DNA from: Plantago ovata
Lineage: Eukaryota; Streptophyta; Magnoliopsida; Lamiales; Plantaginaceae
Direction: 5' to 3'
DNA length: 64,000 nt
Assembly: GCA_028274465.1 (NCBI GenBank)
Contig: CM051457.1
Location: forward strand, 71,646,496 to 71,710,495
Shown: in pieces, positions 1 to 10,229 of the stretch
Position numbering within the stretch: position 1 is the stretch's first letter
Layout of the letters: each line of letters opens with the position of its first letter
Notes under the pieces: generated by a model
What the model saw: only the letters and a program-made list of their open reading frames with translations
Databases searched by the model: none
Told to the model about the DNA's origin: nothing
Program-made: the position numbers and the translations under genes

Positions 1-2258
1 ACCACTGAAGCTGGAAAGGAAACTATCTTAGGCGAACCATCGGATACGGTTGTGCCAAAACCAAGAGAGGAATGGACTTGTGACAAAGCTAAGAGATTCC
101 GTCTTGATGGCCAAGCAAGAAATATCATCATTCGATCAACTCCAGATACCATACAGTGCAAACTGTGGGGTGCTAAGACTGCAAAGGAAACTTGGAAAAT
201 GGTTCAAGATCTTTGTGCTGGATCTGTCAAAACCAAGGAAAACAAACTTGAAGTACTTAAATTAAAGTTTCAACTTTAAGCAAGGTACAAACGAGTCACT
301 GGAAGACTTGGATTTCAGATTCACAACTCTTGTTAGTGAAATGGCAGCCTTGGTTGTTGGAAACCTTTACTCAGATTCTGAGAAAGTGAAAACTATCATC
401 AGAAGTCTGAATCAAGAATGGATCCACACTCAGAATTTCTATTACAATCAAGGAATGCCAAACATTACACACCAACAGAGTTGTTCTCTCATCTTGCTAC
501 TGTCAACTATGAGACAAAGCAAAGAGAAATATTTGCTGAAAAATCCAAAACATTGCTCTTGTTGCAAATCCGTCATCTTCTGAAAAGAAGAATGAAAAAG
601 AGCCTACTGATGAAAACTCTTTGGTTGTCAAAAACATGAAGAAATTTATCAGCAAGGAACTTGAAAGGCGAAAAGCAAAAGAGAAGCTGAAAAAGCATCT
701 TGGTAACAACTACCATAAGTACAAGAATGAGACTAGCTCGCTGAACAAGCAAGCTCAGCAAGCTACTTCATCAGAAGAACCAGCAGTTGGAAATGATCTA
801 TGCTTTTACTGCAAAAAGCCTGGACACTTCAAAGCTAATTGCCCTTTGCTGAAAGGCAAATCTGCTGAAAAGAAGAAGAAGTTCAAAAGAGCTTTTATTG
901 CTGAAGAAAAGAAGAAGCTTCAAGCAAAAATCGATGCATTGTGTATTGATACTAGCTCCGAAGACAGTGAGGATGAAAGTTTAGACACTGACGATGAAGA
1001 AGCCACTCTAGACGTGGAGATTGGCAAAGAAGTTTGTGGAATAGCTATGGAAGCTTATCCAGATGTGTCAAACTACGAGTTCTGCCTCATGGCCGGTCAG
1101 GTAAACAACCCTACCTCTGACTCAGACTCAGAAAGTGAAGACGAGATTGACCTTGACAAGATTCAAGGAGAAATTGAAAGATTTGAGAAAACTCTGAGCA
1201 GACAGCAAGAGAAACTACAGTTTGCTGAAACTCTGACCAAGCAGACTACTAAAAAGTACGTCTTGCTGAAGGAAGAGACAGAAGAGAAGGATGCTGAAAT
1301 AAGGCGTCTTAAGAAGTTGATTGCTGAAGCTACAAAGAAGAATTCTCAAATGGCATTAGAATTGGAAGAATATCAGTCCTTAATTCTAAAGTTACTTGCT
1401 GAAATCCAAGAGATGAAAAAGATGAAAATCAATTTCAAATCTTATGTGGACGCAAGTAATACGCTGACTGAACTAAACTCTTACTTGAGAGATCCATGTC
1501 AGAAAGAAGGTTTAGGTGCAATGTATGAAGGTGATGACGTAGAAATCTTGAGTAAAGATAAATCACCAATCTCCTTTGTACGTGCTACTGATAGTGTTCT
1601 ACCAGAACTCTATCAGTTTGGTCAATCTAAGGTTGCTGAAGCATGCAATCAAGTACCTATGACCATAAAGCCCGCTGTTGCTACTCAAAGTAACAAGACT
1701 TTAAAAGGAAAACAGGTTGCTGAGAAGCAAACTGGAAAGAAGAAGGATGTTGTGAAGCATCCCGCCAAACAAGTTGCTAAAAAGCAAGTTGTTAAGTCTA
1801 AAGGCAAGATTACTAAAAGTAATCAGAAGACCTTTGCTGAGAAACCTGAATCAAGTAAGGTTGCTGACACGAAAGCTCAGCATTCTACGAAAAGTGGACT
1901 CGGTTTCAAAACCAAGCAAAGTCAACTTTTTCATGAGTATAAGCAAAGTCAGCAAAGATACTTCAAACAGATGAAGAAAATCAAGCCTAAGTGTTCTGAA
2001 AAGACTCTTAATGCTAGGGATAGAAGGAACCTTGCTAGAAAAGAACTTACTGAAAAGTATGTTCTGCAAAAAGGTCAACCGAGCAAGACACCACATCAGA
2101 AAGTGGATTTGACCATCACGAGTCAAAAGTCTTTCAGCTCAAAACCTCCTAGTTCCTCAGCAAGTAGAAAACAAGTCAAAGTTGAAAAACTTAAGACTTG
2201 GGTTTCCACTGGACGCATTCTTGAACATGTTAATGGACATCCATTATTGGATAATTAA
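1..2258 (+). pseudogene. gag: S1 gag (nucleocapsid) remnant with CCHC zinc knuckle and long coiled coil
   Basis: Gag packages the element RNA into cytoplasmic virus-like particles. The N-terminal part (about 52-620) is split over several frames by indels, but its fragments match S5 gag at 45716-46560. From about 621 the frame stays open to 2258. It holds the zinc knuckle CFYCKKPGHFKANC (CX2CX4HX4C, bases about 803-844), then a lysine-rich stretch, an acidic serine/aspartate-rich segment, a predicted coiled coil (roughly 1140-1480, heptad-like E/K/L-rich) and a basic lysine-rich tail. The true start codon is before the window; the first ATG in the open block is internal. The long C-terminal coiled coil is typical of Sirevirus-type Gag (family knowledge). 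The stop TAA at 2256-2258 almost abuts the pol frame. Confidence 0.85.
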
Positions 2259-2281
2259 CTTGTTTGCTTTTGATTGTGCAG
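2202..2281 (+). other. Candidate intron joining gag to pol
   Basis: Pol (frame 2) opens only at 2255 because of TAA at 2252, while gag (frame 0) stops at 2256-2258, so there is almost no overlap for ribosomal frameshifting. A good 3' splice-like site (TTTGCTTTTGATTGTGCAG) ends at 2281. Two GT donors, at 2202 (80-nt intron) and 2229 (53 nt), both fall on a gag codon boundary and both restore an in-frame Gag-protease fusion. S5 (about 48905-49005) keeps the same arrangement, with stops in both frames before TATGCAG. This is inference; spliced Copia RNAs are known for barley BARE elements. Confidence 0.35.
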
Positions 2282-3006
2282 ACTTCAGCCACGGAGACAA
2301 ACGATGCAATCTGGAACTTTGATAGTGGTTGTGGAAAGCACATGACGGGCAACAAGAATAACCTTATAAACTATAGACGGTGGTCTAAAGGTCCAACAAT
2401 AAGGTTTGATGGTGGAGGCTCCGGTTCTACAAAAGGCTATGGTGACGTGAAGTTAGGATGCATAACCATTACTAGAGTTCTTTATGTCAAAAATCTTAAG
2501 TTTAACCTTTTCAGCATGAGTCAGTTTGCTGACAAGGGTTACTTCATCAAAATCAAAAGTGATGAATGTAAACTTATAGATTTCGAGACTAAAAAGGTAA
2601 TAATGATTGCAAGAAGATCAGGAGGCTTGTACACCGTTGATTGGTCTTCAGCAATTGTTGAAAAATGCCTTGTCTCAGATCATGATTGCCTTGCTGAAAA
2701 AGCATGGTTATGGCATAAACGAACAAGTCATCTAAACTTCAAGACGCTGAATAAGCTGTCTAAAAAGGCACTTGTAGTTGGATTACCTAGGGTTACTTTT
2801 AAGAAGGATGGTGTTTGCAATGCATGTCAGCAAGGAAAGCAAACCAAATCTTCTTTCAAGAACAAGGCAGTACCGTCAACTACAAAACCTTTACAACTCT
2901 TGCACATGGACTTGTTTGAATCTTCTTCAACAAGCTATGCTGGTAAGAAGTATGGTCTAGTCGTGGTAGATGACTATTCAAGATTCACTTGGGTAGTATT
3001 CATCAA
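2264..3006 (+). pseudogene. pol: S1 protease and integrase N-terminus (integrase truncated)
   Basis: The segment encodes the retropepsin-like protease with FDSGCGKHMTG (catalytic DSG, about 2318-2350). The gag-pre-integrase/HHCC zinc-binding region follows (WHKRTSHLN... CNAC, about 2708-2830), then the first catalytic aspartate context LHMDLF (about 2900) and VVVDDYSRFTWV (about 2960-2997). Homology stops at FIKHK, about 3005. The second Asp and the Glu of the DDE triad and the integrase C-terminus are missing, and the sequence jumps to the linker before RT. The deletion fuses the frames and makes integration by this copy impossible. S3 (minus strand, 22009-23003) keeps a little more of the same region. 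Confidence 0.85.
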
Positions 3007-4364
3007 GCACAAATTCCCAGTAGTACTGAACAAGTACATACTGAAGAGTCACATGCTGATGAGCAAACATATCCTGATCCAACAAGCAGAAGACCTGTTA
3101 ATAAATGGATTAGAGATAATCCCTCTACGGATATGATTGGCGATATTAATAAACGCCAAGTGACTAGATCCAAAGCTACTCATGGACTTGCTGAAGAAGC
3201 AATCGTCGTAGAAGTAGAATCATTGTTCTCTTGCTTTGTTTCAGAAATTGAACCTAAAACCATAGAAGAAGCTTTAAAGCATTCAGAATGGATAAAGGCA
3301 ATGCAAGAAGAACTGGATCAATTTGAAAGAAACAAAGTCTGGAAACTTGTACACTTGCTGAAGGCAAGAAAGCTATTGGTACAAAGTGGGTGTTCAGAAA
3401 CAAGCTGAGTGAGTCTGGTGAAGTAACAAGAAATAAAGCACGTTTAGTTGCTCAAGGTTACTGTCAGACTGAAGGATTGGACTATGATGAGTCTTATGCA
3501 CCAGTTGTAAGATTGGATGCAATTAGGCTTTTCTTGGCCTTTGCTGCTAACAATGACTTCATCGTTTACCAAATGGATGTTAAAATTGCATTCTTGAATG
3601 GTGAACTTGCTGAAGAAGTCTACCTAGAACAACCCCCTGGCTTTGAACTTCCCTCAGAAATCAAGATGGTATACAAGCTTCAGAAAGCTGTATATGGTCT
3701 AAAGCAAGCACCAAGAGCATGGTATGATACCTTGGCTAAGTTCTTGCTGGAAAATAGTTTCAAGAAAGGTGAAGTTGACAAAACCTTATTTACCATGAAC
3801 CATGATGGTAAAATACTCTTAGTTCAAATTTATGTGGATGACATAATTTTTGGATCTAAGGACAAGCAACTTTGTGATGATTTTGCCAAACTCATGACAA
3901 ATAAGTTTGAAATGAGTATGATCGGAAAATTGAATTATTTCCTAGGATTGCAAGTCAAGCAACTCAATGATGGAATATTCATAAATCAAGCAAAGTATGC
4001 GAAAGAAATGCTCATAAAGTTTAGGATAAAAGAGGATGAGAAACCTGAAAAGATCCCTATGAGTGTTGGTACCAAATTGGGCTATACTAAGGAAGATAAA
4101 AGTGTTGAAGAACACAAGTATAGGAAGCTCATTGATTCCTTGTTGTATTTAACAGCAAGTAGACCTGACATTCAGTATGTTGTTTGTGTGTGTGCAAGAT
4201 TCCAATATGATCCAAGAGAATCACACTACAAAAAGGCAATCAAGATACTGAAATATGTCAAAGGTACAGTCAATGTTGGATTATGGTATCCTAAAGGTTC
4301 TGGACTTGAATTGGTTGGTTATTTTGATGCTGATCATGACATGAAATTCAATCGTGGCCATTGA
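3007..4364 (+). pseudogene. pol: S1 reverse transcriptase, RNase H deleted
   Basis: After the integrase deletion the frame carries the pre-RT linker (IEEALKHSEWIKAMQEEL). A one-base frameshift near 3390 follows, then the Copia RT core: [58 protein letters not shown] and the catalytic YVDDIIFGS (about 3832-3858). The RT thumb/connection continues to [10 protein letters not shown] and GYFDADHD, where homology ends abruptly near 4342 and a short unrelated tail leads to a stop at 4364. In Copia elements RNase H (about 130 residues with D-E-D-D) should follow; it is absent. RT copies element RNA into cDNA in the particle; this copy is inactive. Confidence 0.9.
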
Positions 4365-4681
4365 TTAAAAGGAGTTACTAATCTAACGGTTAATAAAACA
4401 AAGAGAGAGAGTGCTCTGACGGTTTCAAGTTAGTGGGCCACTACGCATTTAATGCAGAGGCTCCACTAACGCCTATGTTTCTCTGTTTTACCCTTGCTGA
4501 GAGCTCAAATTGATTGAGTTTCTCACACTCCAGAGTCACTATATAAAGAAGGAGTTAGAGAAATGACAAAATTCTTTAACTCACCTTTCCTTTCTCTGCA
4601 AATTTTAGCCTGAATCTACTGTACCTCCGGTCAAAAAGCAAACTATCTCTTTTCGTACACATTTTTCTTCTCTATAAAGAA
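4365..4681 (+). promoter_or_regulatory. S1 pol-aORF spacer with internal TATA box and leader
   Basis: This spacer separates the broken pol from the aORF. TATATAAA sits at 4540-4547 inside CACTATATAAAGAAGGAG, 142 nt upstream of the aORF ATG at 4682, followed by a C/T-rich, A-rich leader like a plant 5' UTR. S6 carries the same block on the minus strand (TATATAAA at 56898-56891, ATG at 56750; distance 148), with most surrounding bases conserved. I infer a core promoter driving the aORF separately from the LTR. The TATA box in the LTR (for example 10911) is a different sequence, TATAAATAGAGG. Confidence 0.6.
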
Positions 4682-6759
4682 ATGGCACCCAAGAGACAGT
4701 CTTCTAAGTCCTCAAAGTCATCTAAGGTTGACAGTGTTGAGATACGCACTGCTCCGGTGACTACTCCGGCAACAAACACAACGAAAGTTGTGTTGAAAAA
4801 CGATAGAATATCGGAAAAACCTATGCCTCCGTCATATCTTGACACTGCAAAGTGTGAGATGTTGATGCAACAGGGAGGTTTTGCTAAGGAGAAGTACATT
4901 AGGTACTTCTATGAACAAGAACTCGATGACGAGAATGAAGAGGCGCTTGAGTTTATCAAGCAGCAAGGCCTCATGAACTTTACATCTGCTCGCACTAAGC
5001 AAGTGAGCATGATAGATACAATGGAATTCTAAAACAATGCAGAAATCCAGTCCCTTACTGATACTAAAGGAGTCACTGAAAAAGTGATCTTTACTACAGT
5101 TCAGAACACGCAAATCGTCCTGAAATGGACTGATTTAGCGGAAATATTTCAGATTCCAACCACTGGAACTGAAGATGATGTCACTGCCACTGACGAAGAA
5201 ATTGAAGCTTTCTACAGTGACGTCAGAAATGAGAAAATGAAGAAAGGCGAGATTTCTCCCGTGACTTGGACAAAGCACGTTAAGAGAAAGCATCTCTGCC
5301 ATTCACTTGGTCTAGTAGCTCTGCTACTGATAAAAGTTCTTGACTCCCAAGTTGGAGGAATTGACCAAGTAGGCCTGAGAAGATGGCCGCTGCTGATGCA
5401 TATCCATGAAAATAAAACGGAACTTAACTGGGCTATGTACATTTTCAACAGGCTTCTTGATTGTGTTACTAAGTTCAAGGTAAAGGTAGAAGACAACAAG
5501 GTCTCACCTTCCTTTCCAGTTATGTATGGAATAAAGATAGGCTACATCCTTGAACATTTCAGGATTCAGCTGAGAAACCCATTGCCAATCAAGAAATCTG
5601 TATGCAATGTGGGAAGATCTTTCTACAAGCAGAATGTACCTAAGACTGCTGGTAAGAAACTCGAAAAATCAAAGAAGACAACAACTGCAAATGTTGTCAG
5701 CACAAGCTAGCAAGAAAGGTATACAACAGCTGCAGATGTCACCACTCAGCAACTTAGAGATGAAACTGCTGTTGGTGGTGGTGACATAAATGAAACTGCT
5801 GTAGATGATCAACAAGGTACGTGTACACCAGCCGTTGCTGAAAATGCAACTACTGACGTGTCTGCTGGGAAACTGAAGAAATCTAACAAGAAAAAGAGGA
5901 AAGCTGATGATGACACTCAGACTACAGCGTCATCAGCAAATCCCGTACCAAAGAGGAAACGGACCAGCAACACAAGGAAGAAAACACTAGGTCGCAAGTC
6001 AGTTCCTGTTGTCCAAGACCTCTCAGACAATTCCCAGACAAATGCTGAAACGCATTTGCCAGTAGATGTTGACAAGGTAGTTACTGAAGCCTATGTCAGC
6101 AACATTGAAGTGTTTGCGGAAGCCTTCAATGATCGACTTAACGTTGATACGTCTACTGAGAACAGACCACAAGGTAGTGGAAATGAAATTCCTGCCCAAG
6201 TTCCAGATATCTACATTGTAGATAATCTAGATGATCCAACTATGGAACCAGCAAGTGACATTGCTGCTGATCTGCAAAAAGTGGCACTTGCTGATGCTGC
6301 TGAAAAGATGGTTGCTGAACAAGCAACTCATCAAGTTGCTGAAACCCCGCTTGTTGAAGGACCAGTTGCTGAGACAGCAATGGTTCCAGTTCCAGAAGTT
6401 GCTGAAACACAAGAAGCACTATTCAACGACGCATCTCGTGATGCTGAGAATACTGGCCCAAGTTCACCCAAGACATCAATAGACAAAGTCCAGCTTGTAC
6501 TGGAAGCTATAAGCCAACAAATGGAGTTGGAGATTGAAGAATCATCCAACAAATCCATGGATGTCTTCATGACAAGCAGTGAGCTCAAGGGTCAAGATGC
6601 TTCTGCTCAACTTGTCATTTCAGAGACAAAGGAAATTGCTGAAACCGCACAGCTTTCTCAAATAGAGCAAGACAAGAAGTCTGCTGAAGAAACAGTCCAA
6701 GAAGCTGAAGAACTGTTAATGCTGAAAGGACTGAGCCACAACCTGTCCTTCTTCAGCAG

Positions 6760-6834
6760 GTAGTTAATTCAACCGACAGTAAAACTTCAAATTCTGAAAC
6801 TTATTCTTTTGCTAATATTATGTTATCTCTACAG
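6760..6834 (+). other. Candidate in-frame intron 1 of S1 aORF (75 nt)
   Basis: The segment is CAGCAG|GTAGTTAATTC ... TTATCTCTACAG|ACTTCT. It is AT-rich, has a CTAAT branch-point-like word 20-25 nt before the acceptor, and a pyrimidine-rich end. The length is 25 codons. The S6 counterpart (54745-54671) is also 75 nt, with GTAGT and TTTACAG ends, and is open in frame. Confidence 0.5.
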
Positions 6835-6903
6835 ACTTCTCAAGATGCAAGTCAGATGGTTGCTGAAGCCTCTGCACCAGAACCAACACTCCCTGCTCAG
6901 CAG

Positions 6904-6975
6904 GTAGTTAATGTTTTTTATAATAAAACTAAGTTTGACAGCTTAGTACTTGTATCTAACTCAAATTTATTTCAG
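6904..6975 (+). other. Candidate in-frame intron 2 of S1 aORF (72 nt)
   Basis: CAG|GTAGTTAATG ... TATCTAACTC ... TTTATTTCAG|GATGAA. It is strongly AT-rich against purine/GC-richer flanks, with a textbook CTAAC branch-point-like word. The length is 24 codons with no stop in the aORF frame. S6 equivalent at 54601-54530, also 72 nt, with CAG|GTAG and TTTCAG|GATGAA retained. Confidence 0.5.
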
Positions 6976-7053
6976 GATGAACAAATGGAGGATGTTATTC
7001 AAGCTTCTCAAGGAATGGAAATTGTACAACATGAGCTTGCTGAATCTCAGCAG

Positions 7054-7128
7054 GTAATTCATGTTTCAGTTGTGAACTCTAAAACAATTTTCCAAACCAA
7101 TCTTGATCTAAATAATGTTCCTTTTCAG
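7054..7128 (+). other. Candidate in-frame intron 3 of S1 aORF (75 nt)
   Basis: CAGCAG|GTAATTCATG ... GATCTAAATAATG ... CCTTTTCAG|GCTCAA. It is 25 codons long and open in frame. In S6 the matching segment (54433-54359) has the same length and donor, but the acceptor reads TTTTTCTG, so the AG is lost there. Confidence 0.45.
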
Positions 7129-8048
7129 GCTCAAAAGGAGACCACTGAAGTGGTAATCATCACTGAAGATCAACAAGTAAGTTCTGCGGAACTGTACTTG
7201 AACTTCAAAAGAACCACTTTGTCACAAGTTGCTAAGTCCGTCAGCAACTAGCAAAGATATAGGCGAATGGATTTCTCTGATCTCCATCTTCATCTTTCAA
7301 ACGAGAAAAAGAGATCTTCTCTGCTGAAGCTCGAAACATTTGTTCACTCCATCCTCCCTGAAGAAATGACATATTCTCAGCAAATGAGCTCGAATCTGAT
7401 TGCTCAAATCAGAGAGAATATGAAGGCAAAATTCAAGAGTGCCTCTCCAGCTGAACAAGTTGTGATGCTCAAAGGTTTATTTGTACCTGTGGTGGCTGAT
7501 CCCCACAAAATCAATGAGGAAGAGGAAGTGACAAGTGTTGCTTTATACAAGCACCTTGAGCTAGTAATTCTGACCGATGATGATGAAGTGGAAGAAGATG
7601 AGAACATTCCCACTGATCCAAGTGATGATGAAGTGAAAGATTCCAAGGAAAAGAAAGACGATGATGATGACAATCAAGGTCGAAGTCCTGATGCTGGAGG
7701 TTGAAATTAACAGTTGCTGAAAATACTCCACAAGAAAATCAGCAAGCTGAACAACAACAACCTCAGCAAGAATCTCAACCTCCTCCTGCTGCTTCTGAAA
7801 ATCAACCACCCGTGCAAGGTGCTGATACTGAAGAGGAATATGCCAGAAAAAGGGTTGCCTTGAAAAATGGCAAAAGTCCAGTTTCTGATGCCAAGGTTAC
7901 TGAAGAAAACCTTGATGATGATGATGAACAGGATGAAGATTACCAACGCGCTCTACAGAACAGTCTCTTGATCCATGCAAGGCATACGCAGGATCTAGAA
8001 ATTGGTCAATCTTCAGGAGTAAGATCAAAGGAAGTCCCCTCCCTTCCA

Positions 8049-8228
8049 TTTACTACTGGGGAAACTCCAGTAATTGAGTCCCGTACTCAATTAAAACTAA
8101 CTACTGGCGAAACTCCAGTCATTGAGTCTCAAACGTTGCCTTCAGCAACTACTCAATTAAAACTAACTACTGGTGAAACTCCAGTTGTTGTGTCTGAAGT
8201 GTTTCCATCAGCAACCACTCAACAAAAA
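8049..8228 (+). repeat. 66-bp coding minisatellite (TTGETPVIES repeat)
   Basis: Two full 66-bp units (8097-8162, 8163-8228) and one shortened unit (8049-8096) encode LTTGETPVIES plus a SATTQ tail. Copy number differs between elements: about three in S1, two in S6 (53260-53415, with a stop between them) and one in S4 (34710-34770). Unequal exchange or slippage in the aORF is the likely cause. Confidence 0.8.
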
Positions 8229-9941
8229 GGAAGTGAAGCTGCTGACTTAGGTTCCGAGGTTGCTGAACTTGATGAATCTGAGGATGACGACTACTTATCA
8301 GAAAATGATGATGAACAATCTAAAAGAGACCCAAAAGTGGTTCAAATCCCTCCTCCAGATTACATAAATGATTTAGACGATGGTCTATGAGGAGAATTGC
8401 TGATAAAGGATGATCAGTTTGCTTCAGAACTAAAAGTTCATTCCTTGACACCACATCTAGTGCCGTTCCCAAGAGTTGAGGAGTTTACTCCTATAATTTT
8501 GGCACTAAAGAAAGTCCATGATGCCTGCAAAGCAGAAGATGAGGCATCGCTTGCTGAGAGCCCACTTGACTTTGGAAAAATATTTGCCACAGTGCTGAGA
8601 CGCACTACTACTTTGACAATAGCTCAGAAAGACATCAGTCTTTATCACAAGAGCTATGAAGAAGATGTAAGTCAAGCCCTCAAGCTAGCAAAGACCGCTC
8701 TCGTGAAGGCTCAGACTTTCATGGATGAGAAGGCCGCAACAGAGAAAAGACATGAAGAGAACATGATGAGCATTCAAAAAGAGTTGTCAAAAATGACTTC
8801 TGATCAGCAACAAATCATCAAGAAGTATAATAGTTTAAGCACTCTTGCTAAAAATTGCAATGAGTTCTATTCTCTGCACATCACTCCGATGTTGCAATCC
8901 ATGTCTAAGGGGGAAAATAAAAGTACCAGAAAAAGAAACCAAACCCCTCCTGTTGTTGAGGAGCCACTGCCCATAGAACCACTTGCTGAAAAAGAGCAAA
9001 GTTCTAAAAGGCAAGCAGAATCTGAGTTGAATTCAGCAAGTACCAAAAAGAGAAAAACCGCTGCTCAAACTCAAGATTTTTGCCATACTGAAAGTCATCA
9101 AAATCTGAATGAAGATGATGAAGATGATGACAATCAAACAATAGCTCAAGCCATAAGAGCTAGACCTTTAACAGCCTTGACTCTGTCTGGCCACTCAAAG
9201 CATTTCTCGTCTGACTCTTCAACAAGAGATCAAGACAATGCTAAATCAAGAAGAAGAAGGCAAAGACAGGAAGAAAAGAGGCTGGCCAGCATTGCTATTG
9301 GCTCAGGCATCGAATATACAAAGACCAGCAATGATGAAACCACTCAGAATGTAATCAGAAACATTCTTGGTTGCTGGATCTTAAAGCAGGAAGATTTGCT
9401 GGTGAATGAGTTCTTTCCTACAGCCATATTGAACCAAATGTTCACATGGATTGAACTCAAGGTACAAAGAAATCAAAGGAAAGAATCCCTCCCAAGAAAT
9501 ATTGCTGGGAGATGGTTGAATCTCGAGGTCTCAGTAAGAAGAATTGCCATTGGTAAGACTTATAGACAAGAACCAAATCTGATCAAACCACCTGGCATTG
9601 CTTACTACTCTGACCCAGTAACAAAGAAAACAAAGAAGAGACTTGGATTGATTCCTTATGAGTACTTCTATCTCACTGCTAAGGATCAAGAAGAAGATCT
9701 TCTCTGGCTAAGAAAGATTCATCCTAAAAGCATTTCAGACACACAGCTTCTCCATGCCAGCAATTGGGGCATGCATTTGTGGGTGACTAACTACATGGAA
9801 ATGAATGCTGAAAAGCATCATCATACTGCCTGCAAAAATGCAAGAATTCTTCAACTACAAGTCCGTAGGCTTCTGGAAAACTACGAAAAGGATTGTATTG
9901 AATTTACTGCACTTGCTGAGAAGAGTGTAAGAGAGATTTGA

Positions 9942-10229
9942 GAAAATCTTTTGGAAGAGCTTAACTCTCTGTAATAGTTTTTGTTAAAGTCTTTGTTTGC
10001 TGATTCTGTTTAACGTTATCTCTGCTACTTCTTGTAAACTTCTGAAAGATAACTATCAGCAATGAAGCTTTGACTCTTATTGGTTTTTGATTATGCAATT
10101 TACTTATGCTTACTGTTTAATTATTCAAGTATGCTTGCATTAATCAACTGATTTATTCAACATCAGAAACCTCTAAAAGGGTAACAATTAATTTAGGCAT
10201 GGATTGCTAACATCAAAAAGGGGGAAATT
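9942..10229 (+). other. S1 aORF 3' UTR and polypurine tract
   Basis: This is non-coding sequence after the aORF. AAAAAGGGGGAAAT at 10215-10228 directly precedes the LTR start TGTTAGG at 10230 and is the polypurine tract that primes plus-strand DNA synthesis. The same tract lies at 14138-14152 and, inverted, at 51290-51304. Confidence 0.85.

Larger units (their letters stand above)
4682..9941 (+). pseudogene. S1 additional ORF (aORF): plant-transposon-protein-like, NLS-rich coiled-coil protein
   Basis: This is one gene of about 1,750 codons broken by point lesions. It starts at ATG 4682 (MAPKRQSSK). In-frame stops lie at 5030, 5708, 7250 and 8388; frameshifts occur near 6740-6760 and 7700, and a missing T near 9939 truncates the C-terminus (compare 13859-13886). 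Order: a globular domain of about 240 residues resembling the plant 'putative plant transposon protein' family (IDTMEFYNNAEIQ, then a helical tail); basic clusters KKKRK and PKRKR; long acidic and VAE-rich stretches with intron-like segments; DDDDD tracts; TTGETPVIES repeats; a coiled coil (about 8640-8850); KKRK and RRRRQR clusters; then a conserved C-terminal domain with many aromatics (GCWILKQED ... SNWGMHLWV). No signal peptide or membrane span is seen, so an envelope role is unlikely. The function is unknown. S4 and S6 carry homologues. Confidence 0.8.

Noticed and set aside
7177..7244. A fourth aORF intron starting at GTAAGT 7177
   Set aside because: The donor is good and conserved in S6, but possible acceptors give lengths not divisible by three (68 nt) and no clear pyrimidine tract, so I left it out of the features.
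4682..9941. Calling the aORF an envelope gene
   Set aside because: Its slot is the env-like position of Sireviruses, but no signal peptide, membrane segment or cysteine pattern of a surface protein is visible in any copy.
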